Shown here: positions 22,757-35,300 of the stretch, piece after piece
How the letters are laid out: the number at the start of each line of letters is the position of its first letter
How positions within the stretch are numbered: position 1 is the first letter of the stretch
NCBI GenBank assembly: GCA_035610835.1
Contig: CM069446.1
Location: 50,445,625-50,509,624 of the forward strand
Length of the DNA: 64,000 nucleotides
Source: Ophiura sarsii
Taxonomy: Eukaryota > Echinodermata > Ophiuroidea > Amphilepidida > Ophiuridae
Reading direction: 5' to 3'
Position numbers and translations under genes: made by a program
The notes under the pieces: model-generated
Database searches by the model: none
Seen by the model: only the letters and a program-made list of their open reading frames with translations
Told to the model about the DNA's origin: nothing

Positions 22757-22765
22757 GACGGTAAG
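20779..22765 (+). mobile_element. 5'-truncated LINE B inserted in array 3
   Basis: It starts within the linker before reverse transcriptase and ends with GGTAAGACGGTAAG, a short tandem 3' tail. ATCTACTGC occurs at 20770-20778 and at 22766-22774, consistent with a 9-bp target duplication in the satellite unit. It is distinct from LINE A in sequence and tail. Clade was not resolved by eye (RTE/Jockey-like). Confidence 0.85.
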
Positions 22766-23320
22766 ATCTACTGCTGATAGCATTGCATTGATTTACACAT
22801 TGCTATCTACTGCTGATAGCATTGTGTTGATTTAAAGATTGCTATCTACTGCTTATAATATTGTGTTGATTTACACATTGCTATCTGCTGCTGATAGCAT
22901 TGTGTTGATTTACAGATTGCTATTTACTGCTAATAGCATTGTGTTGATTTACAGATTGCTATCTACTGCTGATAGCATTGCTGATTTACAGTTTGCTATC
23001 TACTGCTGATAGCATTGTGTTAATTTACACATCGCTATCTACTAGTGATAGCATTGTGTTGATTTACACATTGCTATCTACTGTTGGTAGCATTCTGTTC
23101 ATTTACATGTTGCTACCTACTGCTAATAGCATTGTGTTTATTTACATATTGCTATCTACGGCTGATAGCATTGTGCTGATTTACGCGTTGCTATCTACTG
23201 CTGATAGCATTGTGTTAATTTACAGATTGTTATTTACTGCTGGTAGCATTGTGTTGATTTACTGTTTACACATTGCTATCAACTACTGATAGCATTATGC
23301 TGATTGACCATTACTAACTC
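22766..23320 (+). repeat. 39-bp minisatellite array 3, right part
   Basis: About 14 units continuing the array beyond LINE B, ending in ACTAACTCCGCTGATAGCAT, the start of the conserved pre-exon block. Confidence 0.93.
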
Positions 23321-23403
23321 CGCTGATAGCATTTAAGGGCATCTAACATATCGCTTTCAACTTACTATGTAAATGTCAATTGTTATCTACATTTGATGGT
23401 AAT

Positions 23404-23877
23404 AAACTCCACAAAAAAAGTTCGGAAAATATTTACAATCACCAATTTTCCGGATGTTTCGTAATGTATTTATATTGTGTTTCCTCTCTATGAAAAGCTG
23501 ATGTGTTCCTATTTCTAACGATACCCCATTTGTGGCAATCACTTTTTTCAGTGCTCAGCAAATTGCTTGAGAACATGGGGAGGTCACAATCTGAATGTGC
23601 CAAATGTTGCACTATTTCGTGCTCAAAAGAACAACTGTGTCTTCTGATCACTGACAACTACAGTGTAGAGTGATGATTTTGGCACATTCAGATTGTGACC
23701 TCCCCATGTTCTCAAGCAAGTTACTGGACACTGAAACATGTGATTGCTACAAATGAGGGATCGTTGGAAAGAAGAACACATGAGCTTTCCATGAGAGGAA
23801 ACACAATATGAATACATTATGAAATATCCGAAAAATCGGTGATTGAAAAAATAGTTCGATCTTTTTTTGAGGAGTTT
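23404..23877. mobile_element. 474-bp foldback element, family FB4
   Basis: Ends AAACTCC and GGAGTTT. Arms continue with GTTTCCTCTCTATGAAAAGC and CTCAGCAAATTGCTTGAGAA against complements near 23790 and 23715. The empty site is preserved in modules 1 and 2 (TTTGATGGTAATATTACATA), so it is a clean insertion. A diverged relative lies at about 27488-28295. Confidence 0.85.
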
Positions 23878-24003
23878 ATTAGATACATTTACCCAATTGC
23901 TAATTGTGCTATAGGTACAACCACATCTATTAAAATTTAATTGCTATGTAATGTGAAACCAATAGTTAAAGCAGCCGGACAGTTTAGGTGTGCATTTATA
24001 GCC

Positions 24004-24333
24004 TATAGATGGTGTGACCGGTGATGTCATGTATTTACAAATGGGACACCCTCTGTTGATTCCCTCCAGGCAGAATATACAGTAAAGTTAATGAAGACAA
24101 CATGAAATTTCTTTCTAATGAATTGTAAAACTCATTTATTTTTATTTTATTTTGTGAAATGCGATAGCTTATAGCATTCCTAATCAAGTTTAAAGACAGT
24201 TTTGATAACAATTTGCTGTGACACCACAATCTAGTTAGAAAACCTGATCTGGCCTATGTAAACTATAGGAATTCTTGCCCGGTGTGTTTTGTCTCAAATC
24301 AACGGAGGGCGTCCTAAATGTAAACAACGGTCA
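24004..24333. mobile_element. 330-bp inverted-repeat element nested in module 3
   Basis: Left TATAGATGGTGTGACCGG ... GGGACACCCTCTGTTGATT pairs with right AATCAACGGAGGGCGTCC ... GTCACCTCATCTATA. No coding frame. Confidence 0.75.
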
Positions 24334-24386
24334 CCTCATCTATACTCCCTTTATGACAGTCTAATCAATATTTTCCTTTCACAAAG

Positions 24387-24527
24387 GTTGAGCGTCTTCT
24401 TAGGACCATCTACCAGCCTCAAAATGTCTACTGTATATCCATCCAGACCTCCATTCTCCACCTACTTTCCATAAAACCCTTGAGAGACTCGCCAGTTGCT
24501 TTCCAAATGTTACTATCGCCTCTGAAA
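24387..24527 (+). pseudogene. Truncated GCNT-like terminal exon, copy P3
   Basis: Starts GTTGAGCGTCTTCTTAGGAC after CTTTCACAAAG, as in the intact exon. It has an extra AT at TGTATATCCATCC that breaks the frame and stops matching after CGCCTCTGAAA. About 770 bp of exon are missing. Confidence 0.85.
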
Positions 24528-24796
24528 TAAACAATACAGTGACTGATATAAAAAAGCCCTCTGATTAGCCAGATCCAGATCAGATCAACCATTAAGTTTA
24601 CCCCTCCCCTAGAGAACCCTCTGCAAATATTTGACTTTCACAAGAACCATATGTGCTTCAATATATTGGACTAAATAGAAGGATTATAGGTCTCTCAAAG
24701 CGATCATTTTCTATCATTGACTACCAGATTGACTATTCTAAATGTTTCACATAATGAAAACTTGTAAAGTGATTATTATTTTAAAGATTGAACATA
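24528..24796. other. Spacer without recognised features
   Basis: AT-rich; nothing supportable seen. Confidence 0.5.
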
Positions 24797-25886
24797 CAGG
24801 CTGTCCCAAAATGATTAGTACCCATCGATGCTCAAAGTTCAATAATTTTTGTCATCATCAAAATCGATGGAATTAGGTCCGTTGATTTTACATCATCTTT
24901 GTCATACTGTACTATTTCATTAGAATTTTAGATCATGAATATCGGATTTATCAAACTCAAGATACACTCCATTATGTAAAACATGGTGATTTCACCTTTT
25001 TGACAAAGTGCTAAAAAATGTGTGTGCTATTACAGCTTGTTTGAAAGAAACTTGTGTATTCTCATAATCTCTTGTCTACTCATAATCTTGTGTGTCTTTC
25101 TGTTGTAACTGTTATTAGGTATGGGTGTTCAAATTATTAATAATTTTTCTCCTTAATTCAATTTAACGGGTAAAAGAAGTTTGTATCACTTGAGTGGCCC
25201 CACGCATTGTTTTATTTGACACGTGTTTAGGGACTTCTAAATGAAGTGGTATTTGGTGAATCACCAGTTACTGTGGCTTAGATTTCATTTTCACATTGGA
25301 GAATGGATTTCGTGAGGTCAAACACTAAGGGACTGTATCATTTTAGCAAGTTTGTAGGAAATTGCATCCCCAATATAAAAAATAAGTCTAAGCCACTGCT
25401 AATTACCCACGACCACGTCTTTACCTGTTTAAATGTCCCTCAAGTTTAGCCTCAAAACTAGCTCATTATAGAAACAATCTTGGGGTCGCTCATGCGTGAC
25501 GATCCATTTTTACTCTTCAAATTGAATCAAAATGAAGAAGTATTAATGGTTTGAACAACAATATGATACAACAGCAGTTTAAAATAGAAAGGAACCAAAG
25601 ATATTAGCAGACAAGAGATTAACAGAATGTATTAGTTTCTTTCAAACAAGCTGTTTAAAAACATTTTTTTTGCACTTTGCCAAAAAGGTGAAATCACTAT
25701 GTCTTACACAATGGAGTGTAACTTCATTAAAATAAGTCCGATATTCATGATCTAAAATTCTAATGGAAGGGTACAGTATAGCAAATATGATAGAAAAACA
25801 ACGGATCTAATCTCATTGATTTTGATGATGAAAACATTTATTGAACTTTGGGCATCGATGGGTACTAATCATTTTGGGACAGCCTG
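24797..25886. mobile_element. 1.09-kb full-length palindromic element, mariner-like ends, family FB5
   Basis: CAGGCTGTCCCAAAATGATT and its complement at the ends, TA on both sides (24795-24796, 25887-25888). Complementary blocks run nearly to the centre (about 25340), for example TTCACCTTTTTGACAAAGTG against CACTTTGCCAAAAAGGTGAA, and GAGTGGCCCCACG against CGGGGTCGCTC-like sequence. Arms are about 500 bp, diverged by perhaps a fifth. No transposase frame. Confidence 0.85.
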
Positions 25887-25888
25887 TA

Positions 25889-27487
25889 CGAGGCATCACT
25901 GTGGCCGAGTTGTTTTTGATTGATTAGCAGTATTTGAGTTGACATTACACTATTTGCAAGCCTAAAAGAGTTAATATTGCTTACAATCTTGTTTATACAT
26001 GATAATACTGTAATATTCAGATATCATTCATTTATTCTATTCTCAATATTTAAAGGGACACAATGTCATGTTGAATTTTTTTATTTTAATTAATTGACTT
26101 CAGAATTCAAGATGAACATTAAAAATTTCCATTATTGTTGGTTCTACTAAAAAAACACAGCAAAACTTGATTAAAACAATGTTTTAAATATGTTGGAATA
26201 CCACCCTTAACCATGTAAAATGGTGGTTGCAGCTCTACCAGCATTTTTGAATCAACGTTTTTTTGTACAAAGAGAGCTGATTTTTCTTAATCCTTATAAG
26301 TGTAAGTTCATACATGTAATACAATTGTAAAAATATACAAATCCCAGTTTTTATCATATATTTTTGTAATTGAGGGTCTGCCTCCACCACATCTCTTAAT
26401 GCCCCTTTAAATCATGCTCATATATCAAACCATACAATACAGAAAAAACACTTAAAACCTGTGTATATATTTTATAATTTTCTGTGTCCGTTGTCCAAAG
26501 TCTCTCGCTGGCTTTGATCGCATCATAACAAAAGTGAAACAAATATCAATTATCATAAACTACAAATGTGTAGCAATTATTCGGAGCTATAATCATGACA
26601 AATATCATAAAACTGACATTCATATTAGTGATGTTATAAGGGAGGAGGTAGAACTCATTGAATGACCCTCATATATAAAAGTACACATTTTTGGGCAGGA
26701 AATGAGTTGGAGAATCCATTTTTTAAAAATCAAATTTCACTAAAAATGCTGTTTCTTAAAAAAGATGACCAAAATATCACTTTTTTGGCTCAAAATTTGC
26801 TGCAACGTTATTCGGTAACAAATTCAGTTTTTGGTAAGAAATGCTGAAATTGCACCAAAATCATCTAAAGACACTTCCCTAAAATTTAGTTTTTAAAATG
26901 TTGGTTAAAATGTTGACCAAAAAGGTCAACATTTTAAACACTGAACATTTTTATGTCAAAACAAAAAATTCCTTCCCTATCTCTCTTCCATATTTCTATC
27001 TTGTCTTGTCTTGTATTTGTTTACATCTCTAGTTTAATGTGTATTGTTTATTGTCTTTATAACATTTTGTGTTTGAAAACATTACAATTATCAACTTATG
27101 TTACCTTTAAATTATTATTGATGTGTAATAATTTGTACGTTACATAATAAATGAATGCAATAAGTAACTACTGTTAAGGTTTATTTCATAAAACACATTT
27201 TATTGAATTCCATAATTGTTGCAATATTATTGAGAATCATTTACAGATATATACACATCATATTTTCTGCGTACAGATTTTAATTGACCATTAATACTGA
27301 GTAATATTTAAGATATAACATTATTTGCATCAGATGTAAGCACACATAGTTTTCGACAGCTGTAATTATTTATGATATATGATTTTTGTGATCACTGTTG
27401 TTTTATTGTAAAAATCACACATTTTGCCAAGAAAGTGTACCAAAAATACAATTAACAGCCTTTTTTATTGTTGACAGGCATAAATAT
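25889..27487. other. Gene-poor interval
   Basis: No gene. 26053-26408 starts TTTAAAGGGACA and ends AATGCCCCTTTAAA, so it may be a 356-bp inverted-repeat element related at its right end to that at 35566. 26660-26720 (AAAAGTACACATTTTTGGGC) resembles the repeats at 280 and 37850. The remainder is AT-rich without recognisable structure. Confidence 0.45.
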
Positions 27488-28295
27488 TTGTCAACAAAAA
27501 TAAACTCCTAAGAGAAAAAAAAAATTCAGATTGTTTTTCAGTTGTGCATATTTTGTGTATTTCGATATGTTCATTTAGTGTTGTGCATCCATAGAAAGCT
27601 GATGTGTTCATCTTTCCAATTATACCGGATTTACACCACTAAATATATAATGGAACAGCCCACGAAAGGCCTGTTGAATTGGTTGGGATGACACTCCTCT
27701 AAGTGAAATATATAAAAATGCTTCAAAAGTAGTGTTGTTGTGCCAAACTTTTGATCGGATGATTTTAAATGAAGATTATCAAACAATATCAGTGCAAATT
27801 TTCTTCTTTGACCATTTTTTTATGATTTTATAGTCATTTTAGAGACTTCAAATAATTGATTAGAATTGCTTAGTCCTAGGTTAGGCCTGGGCAATCTACA
27901 AACATGCGTATCTTCAACGGTGCATATCTCGAAAATTTTGCCTTGACCTTATATTTTATTTTTTACAGGAAAGCCTAGACCATGATCTTCACACAGAATG
28001 CAAAGTTGAAGCAACCAGTTGCTTTATAAGCGAGAAAATGGCGTATAATTATGGTCCATTTTACACAGTAAGCAATGGGGAATTTATTAGTGGTGTGGTA
28101 CCTACCATATCACTATTGACAGAGTGGTTCTTTAAAGCATGTTCAGATTGAGACCTTTCCACCTTCTCAAGCAAGTGGCTGAGCACTGAAACAAAATGAT
28201 TGCTACAAATGTAGTATCTTTGAAAAGGAAACATCAGCTTTCAATTTAATACATAATACAATATGAACATATCACAAAACATCCCCAGTGTTTTC
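27488..28295. repeat. Diverged inverted-repeat region related to FB4
   Basis: Contains AAAGCTGATGTGTTCATC on the left and AAACATCAGCTTTCAAT on the right, and ends similar to 23404-23877. Arms are heavily diverged; boundaries approximate. Confidence 0.5.
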
Positions 28296-29755
28296 TCTTC
28301 GTATTCAGATGGGTAACGCATGACCGTTCCGGGAGGATGAAATACCACCCTATTTGACTGCATTTCAAGGACAATTTCACTCATTTTACACCTTTTTCTC
28401 ACAAAAACAAGGACATTTTGTCTGAAAAAACCACCCCTTTTTTACCATTTCAACTACACTTCCCATAAATAGTCCCCCTTTTTGCGCAAAAACAAGGACA
28501 CATTTTTGGTTCAAAATACCCGTTTTTCGATTCCAAGGACTATTTGTTATGACTCAACACTCATGGTTTTAACTTGTAAAGTTTATTATTACTTTAATAA
28601 TGAAGCTTTGGGTTACAACTTTAAAATATAAAACTTTTAAAAAGGCCTACCTTTTTTCATTTTCAAGGATAATAGCTTCCAAAACACACCCCTAATTACA
28701 GGAAATTGCGGATGATATGAAAATTGCCCCTTTTCCGCGATTTTTGGAACGATCATGCACACCCAATATAGACCACCGGGGAAATATCCAACATTTAAGC
28801 GATTGAAAAAATTCTGAACTTTTTTTTCCGGAATTTTCAAAAGATACCCGATATACATATAATTTCTATGTAACAATTTATCCGAGTTTAAGGGATCATT
28901 TTACGAAAGATACATCTCAGCTTACTTATTTTGTACTGCGCTACGGGCATCACAACCAGCGCCCATTAATTAAAACTCCATATTGCAGACATACACGATA
29001 CAGGATTCATTTTTCTGATTTGAGAATCTGTAATGGATGATATCTGACAATGCATTCAAGCAGATAGTTACAATTTTCATGCATTGGTGGTCTTCCACTG
29101 AAAAAATAAAAATGAATTTCTAAATTTACCTTGGACTACAAAAAATCAAATACTTAAAAATAAAAACTTATTTTATTTAAAAAACAACAACACATTTTCT
29201 CAAAATCAAAAATGTGGTTGTCCAGGGGTTTTCATTGCCTATATGGCATGTTTTGTTCACCAAAGGTAACCAAAAAGGTAAGTACAGCAAGCAAGCAATG
29301 ATGGCCCATGCTTGTTTGGGCAAATTATGTACCATATTTAAAAACTGCACTTAGGCGACAACAAAAAGTAACCCTGTTCTCTGCAGGCAAAAGGTGCTTC
29401 TTTTTTTTTGGGGGGGGGGGGGGGGGGGGGTTAACAACTTTTCTGTAAAGATCTTGCCGTATTTTAAAAATCCAAAACAAATATTTGGGTCGGTATTAAT
29501 TTGCATGTGACAAAAAAATGCACCGATTTCTAAAAAAATGGGTTGGTTGGGCCCGTAGAACAGGGTTTTTAAAACAAAATAATGGCATGTTTTTTTCTTC
29601 ATCAAAGGTCACTTCACCCAATGTGAACAATAAAACAAAGATGAGCCTTTCCAGAACCTGGCATATAGGCTTTGTATTATGTTATGTAGACATTGTATGC
29701 AATTAATGATATTGAATAGCTTTAAAATTAAAGTGCCGTACAAGAATATTTTCAC
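28296..29755. other. Repeat-rich interval without a gene
   Basis: 28320-28760 has repeated phrases such as AAAAACAAGGACA and TTTTGGAACGATCATG seen in simple dispersed repeats. A G run lies at 29410-29430. No coding support. Confidence 0.45.
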
Positions 29756-30590
29756 ATCATGTGTCATATAAAGGGGTCAAAAAAAGTAAGCCCCCCCCTA
29801 ACATTTGATCGTGTTTGTTTGCATAACTCCACACACAAATGTATTTTATGAAAAAGTGAAACGTTTACACAAAAAAAACCGCTTGGCTACCCATTGCAAT
29901 TTTTTTCTTTTTCAATAGCATGTTTTCTTCTTCCAAAACAATCATATTTCCCCAAAATGATGTTTTCAGAAAAAGTGGCACTTTTCAATATCTTAATGCA
30001 AGAAAGTTACAAAAATGTATCCAGTGCTGTTTAAAATTAATTTGAATTGTCTTTTTTTTTCAATTATAAGAAAGTCTTTCTTTCTTTAGCTGGTCCTTAT
30101 TTGAAATTAAAAATAAAATGATTTTATTTCATTCATGACTAGCCAATTCACATCAATAACTTCCCTGTATCGTTGAAAAGTGCCACTTTTTGGAAAACAT
30201 CATTTTGAGGAAATGTGACTGTTTTGGGAAAAGTCAACATGGTATTGAAAAGGGGAAACTTTGTGTGGGTGACCACGGGTTACCCCTTTTTTCAATTTTG
30301 TTTCGATCTCTCAAAACGCTGTGGATTTATGCACACAAACTCGTATATATTCTTGAAAAGTGCCACTTTTTTCTAAAACACCATTTTTGTGAAATGTGAC
30401 TATTTTGGGAAAAGTAATAATGATATTGAAATGGAGAAAATGTCTATGGGTAGCCAAGTATTTTTGCTTTTCATAAATTTTTCAATCTCTCAAAATGTTT
30501 AATTATGTGTAGAGTTATGCAAACAAACGTGATCAAATTTTAGAGGGGGGAACTTACTTTTTTGACCCCTTTATCATGTATTGTTTCACA
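29756..30590. mobile_element. About 830-bp foldback element, family FB6
   Basis: AAAGGGGTCAAAAAAAGTAAG at the left (first 20 bases matched) is complementary to CTTACTTTTTTGACCCCTTT at the right. Inner blocks CAAAATGATGTTTTC and GAAAACATCATTTTGAGG also pair, and the right arm holds two tandem copies of GAAAAGTGCCACTTTT. Confidence 0.78.
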
Positions 30591-32020
30591 CAAAAATAAT
30601 ACATTCAATATTACCGGTACTATAGTTATTATTATGACTATTATATTAAAAACAAAAATCAATTAATTTGCCCAAGCTGACCTAAATCTCAGAGCAAGTG
30701 AAACGCAGATCAGCAAAATGTACTTGTGCGCAGATGAAAAGCATGACATTTATGGAATATTGTTCGCATTTGTGTACTTTGTTTTGTACAAAATACCATA
30801 CGTTAGGCTAGTTTATTGTACCTGATATTAATACAGACTTGATTTTTTTTTAACAATTTCAAATTTCAAGAGAAATGTTTCATGTGTATATTCACAATTA
30901 ATCTTCAAAATTCTTTTGATTTTCTTAACAAATTATGGGTCAGTCATGCTCACGGAGCTGGGGTTTTTTCACCCATTTTCCTCGCATAACATTCGGTACT
31001 TTTAGAATACTTTAAATTTACTGCAAATCAGAGTTGTATATAATCAAGTCACTCATTTTGTAACCCGAGTCATTTCTTTTCAGCAAATTTGGGGAGCGAA
31101 GATGAGTTATTACTTATTAAGCCTAGGTAAAGGTAAATATATATATAAACGCTTTGAGCTGTGTCTATCAGAGAAGCTAACTATCATCAACGCCGACAAG
31201 TGGTTTCTCCTTAACAGAAAATCGGAACTTGTATCTAAATGCCGTCATGAGAACAAATGTTATCTCTCGAACCACTCCTGACTAAAACAACGCTTATGAC
31301 TATGAGCACTCCGCGCCAGTAGCGTATAGGGTAAGGCGCATGCAGACTACCCCGATCTTCGCCGACCTTCCAACGCCCGCGTATTGTGTTTGATTACATC
31401 AGCACGGAATAACAAAAATCAGTTGCCTGACGAATGCAGTAGCATGAAACTTTAAGTAGCTACTAATTTATTCATGCTCTGCTGCATAGCATTGAGCACT
31501 CTTATATTGCATGAACCAGCGTTCAATTTTCTATATATATTGTTCATGCAGCACAGGTTCACTGATTCTACTGCAGGTGTTATTAAACTTGTTCATATAT
31601 GTTTATTTGTTTGAAATTATATTAAAGAGAGTATAAAAGTATGCACAAAATTGTAAATTTTGATTTTGATTGTTTCTGAATTAGGTGCACATGTTTTGTT
31701 CGAAAAAATTATACAAATCAATTTTGTTGATATGCTCACAATGTAGCTCCCTCTACGGGGTCGTGCCATTGTTCACACATCAACATGTGTGCATTGATTT
31801 CTCTAATTACTCTGGAAACAACACACACGCATGTATTGACCTATTATTACTCCACACATCTAGGACTATATAGAGAATGTTTTTAGGTTTTTCTGATTAA
31901 TTTTATCATGTTGTTCTATTGGACAATGTATCTTGTTTGAGCTGTTTTCATGAATTCTTGTTTTGTAGCTTTTTTACGACATCACAATCATTAACCCTAA
32001 CCCTAGAACGTGGCAGTGGG
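30591..32020. other. Gene-poor interval with a LINE tip
   Basis: 31119-31137 (AAGCCTAGGTAAAGGTAAA) equals the last bases and tail of LINE C, a minimal 3'-only insertion. 31140-31450 is less AT-rich and starts with a TATA-like run; I cannot assign it. No gene is seen. Confidence 0.45.
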
Positions 32021-32023
32021 GAT

Positions 32024-32148
32024 GGAACGAAGAACAGGGGGAGGGGGTTAAATAAAAAATGGGAAAAATTATGTCCGCCGGCGCCGGGAGTTGAACCCGG
32101 GTCGGCCGCGTGACAGGCGAGATAGACTAACACTCAGCCACGGGGGGA
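32024..32148 (-). mobile_element. tRNA-Asp-derived SINE, copy 1
   Basis: On the minus strand, a promoter-like TGGCTGAGTGTTAG (A box) is followed by CTCGCCTGTCACGCGG and GGGTTCAACTCCCGG (B box). The anticodon-arm region matches tRNA-Asp (GTC). A non-tRNA tail TTATTTAACCCCCTCCCCCT then CTGTTCTTC follows and is shared with 46918-47025. The acceptor stem is not intact, so it is a retroposon and not a tRNA gene. Short telomere-like CCCTAACCC runs lie near 31992 and TTAGGG near 32271. Confidence 0.8.
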
Positions 32149-32352
32149 GGGCTTCACAGGCTAAGAAATCGGAGACCATATATACCCGTAGTTTAGTGCT
32201 ACAGGAGATAGAACTTGTGCGCGCGCAAGCCACGTGGTGCTGGCGGTGAGGTGACTGTGAGACGTAGTAGCGTTAGGGTTAAGTCTTATAATTCTTTTGC
32301 AGTGATCGTAGAAAAATGATCGAAACAGTTCTGAAATCAGCATTTATATAAC

Positions 32353-35300
32353 TCAATCAATCTCTGTACTTGCTGCATTTTCATCATGAGGTTCAGTTCC
32401 ATTTTGATTGACAGATTCTTTCTGGTTGTCATGACTACCATCACCATCACCTTTACCCTGCCTAATAGCAGCGCTCTTATCATCGCCGGTGTCCACACTG
32501 CCATTGGATGACGTTGATGGCTCATCGCCTTGATTGTCCGATTCAGAGCTGTTGCTAAGGGCGTTTCCATTCAAGGTGCGGTCTACTTCATCCTGCGAGC
32601 TTGTGATTGGTGAATTGGGTCCGGGACTTGTCTGCTGATTGGCTGAGGGCGTACTGGTGGGTGTGGCTTCCTGAGTGACAGATGCTACTCTTTGCCATTC
32701 TGGGATTGTAGCTGCCTGTGGGGTGGCTGGAAACTGGTGTCTAGTGGAGGGGAAAACACAATGTGTTCATTTTAGTAATTTCTCATCAAATTAAAAAAGA
32801 AATAATTGCCTCGTTTTAATAGATAATTTACGTAGAAACCCTACTATGTAAAGATTTCTCCCAAAACAAATTAATAAAATGAAAATAGAAGACATTTTCT
32901 AAGCTTTTCTGAACCCCTTAGTGATATTTATCCACATTTTTGCATCTTGAGAAAATCATGTGGCCATTTGAATCTGTGAGCTGATGTGCATTAAGTGGTC
33001 GATGGTGTTCAAGTGTTTTATGCTATAGGAACAATACACACTCAGTAGAAGTAATATGTGGGGATTCAGGTAAAATGGTATTTTTGTTGTAGATCCAGAT
33101 CCAGATTGAACTAAAAAGTAATTAAATTTACACAAATGACAACAAATTAAGCGATCTATAGTTTCAGATGGTAGGAACAGATGCATTTTGCAGGATCTCT
33201 CAATACCCTTGCAAATAATCCTTTGAATGGACAATTTTTCCTAATGATTGTTATATCAACAAACCAATAACAATCCTGATAGCCTCACTGTTAAAGATAA
33301 TTTGGATAATAGATATTATGATAAGCTCAATCTGAATTGCAGTATGCTTTCAACAGGTGTTACCTGCGAGTAAGATATTCATGAACGGATTAAACCTCAT
33401 CACCATTCAACTAATTATAATACCTATTGAAATATGTTTGCTTTTCAAAAGATTTAATATTGGCGATTTCATGAATATATGTGTGGTGGTATGGGAAAAC
33501 CCGTCGGAAGTCACTAGTGTTAATATTGAGATATCTGGGTCATACCAAAATATTCCTTACAAATTAGTTCCAAGTCAATTTTCCAACTTTGGTCCCAAGA
33601 TAGAGATTATACCTTGAACTTTAGTCTCCAGGAGTTTTTTATACACAATTCCAGATGTTAATTTTATTTTAGTACTTTTCTGAACCTTGTTTATCAAATT
33701 TTATGTGTAAAATGATATGTGTAAAATGCTACGTAAAATGACATTGTTACCATGGTATCCACTTGTGAATTCCGACAATGCATTGTAAACATTTTGAAAG
33801 TGAAGGACTTACAATTGTTAATAATATCGCAAAAAACTAGGTTCATATCAAAAGTCCTTTTCATATGACAAGCTATTCTGTGTGACATAACAATGTAGTT
33901 TTATTATTAGAGCATTTAAAAGATTTTGTGTACACCTTTGAATTGTCAGTTTCAATTTTTAGTGTAGCGTTTAAACTTGCCGACTTTAAAATACTATTAC
34001 TGTAGTTCTAGATGGAATTTCTGAAAAATGTAAACAGTCCTATACTCAGTAGATTATGGAGCTCTCCGCCATGGGGAAAAATCAAGTTGCTAGAAAATGA
34101 CCATGTGAAGGGTTTTCCCATGCCACCACACATATTACTCATAGGTAGAACCAAAAATCCTGCTGAATTGCTCACCTATTGAGTAGAAGTCCTTTAAGCG
34201 ACGTTATCTCAGACTTGAGTTCCGCCGTATCGGACGATCGGCCGGTGGCTATGACGCTCTTGCTGGTTGACATTTCCAGTGAGAGTTGGTCAAACTTAGC
34301 TTGTTGTTGCTCCATCAGTGAGTTGAGGCTTGTCAACGATTTCTGCATCTCACCAACTGCATGAAATGAGTTAAGATAATAATTTAGACCAACATACATA
34401 TCGTCGCTATTCTTTCAAAACCTTGTATGTCCATCCAGCCCTGCAGCATGTATAAAGTAATACTTCCTATGTATGACCTTTAGACGGTCTGCTCTAACCA
34501 TTTTTAAGTGACAAAATCACATCTATCAAAACCTTGTAAGATCTCTTGTCCCGGAACATGTATAAAGCAATTCTTCCTATGCATAACCGTTAGCAGTTTT
34601 ACTTTATACATGCTTATTTTTGGCAATTAAAGGGCCGGAAATACATACAAGGTTTTGAAAGAATAGCGACGATATTACTTTCCTCATGCAGTAGGAGTGG
34701 TTTAATATGCAAATTGCCAAAAATGATATTTGATTGGACGTTGCATTTTACCATGCTGTGGAGGATGGAAATCACATCATCGAGCATAATTGCTTTATTT
34801 ACCTTTTTTTTATTAAATGCTTTTTGAAATTTCGAAACCATTTTAAATATCATATATTGGTTATGATTAATAGCAACATGTATGTATGTCTTTTTAATTA
34901 CATTTTAGATCATTTAAGACCCCACACCGTACGGAGAGGGGAACGCATACAATTGTCAATTACTCACTTATTTAATTTGTTTTTAATCCGTGTTTTTGTG
35001 TACTGTTGTATCTGTTTGTTTACCTAACAAAAATATATACATATCGCGACCGACTGACCCAGATGTTGGCACTACAGGTCCCACACCACAAAATCAGTTC
35101 CCTATTGCTTTGTGTGGTAAAGAGTTCAAGTTTGTATTAATTTTTTTCACCTTTAGAGCAAACTGGTTCATTCAAATCATTGTTTTTATTGAAGATCTAG
35201 ATGTCTTTTGCTTAAAAACAATCACTTTTGTACGGGGTAACTAGCATTTCCCCACTAAGGGCCAATGATATCTATCTTAGGTGCGACAGGCTGCCTATAT

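Larger units (their letters stand above)
23321..24386 (+). other. Pre-exon block of module 3, split by two insertions
   Basis: Sequence matching 9086-9291 resumes in three pieces: 23321-23403 (CAACTTACTATGTAAATGTC), 23878-24003 (ATACATTTACCCAATTGCTA) and 24334-24386 (CTTTCACAAAG acceptor). Foldback elements occupy the spaces. Confidence 0.75.

Noticed and set aside
32078..32146. Functional tRNA-Asp gene
   Set aside because: The acceptor stem does not pair and the sequence continues into a SINE tail shared with a second copy.
31985..32290. Interstitial telomere
   Set aside because: Only two or three CCCTAA-type units on each side; better seen as part of the SINE flanks.
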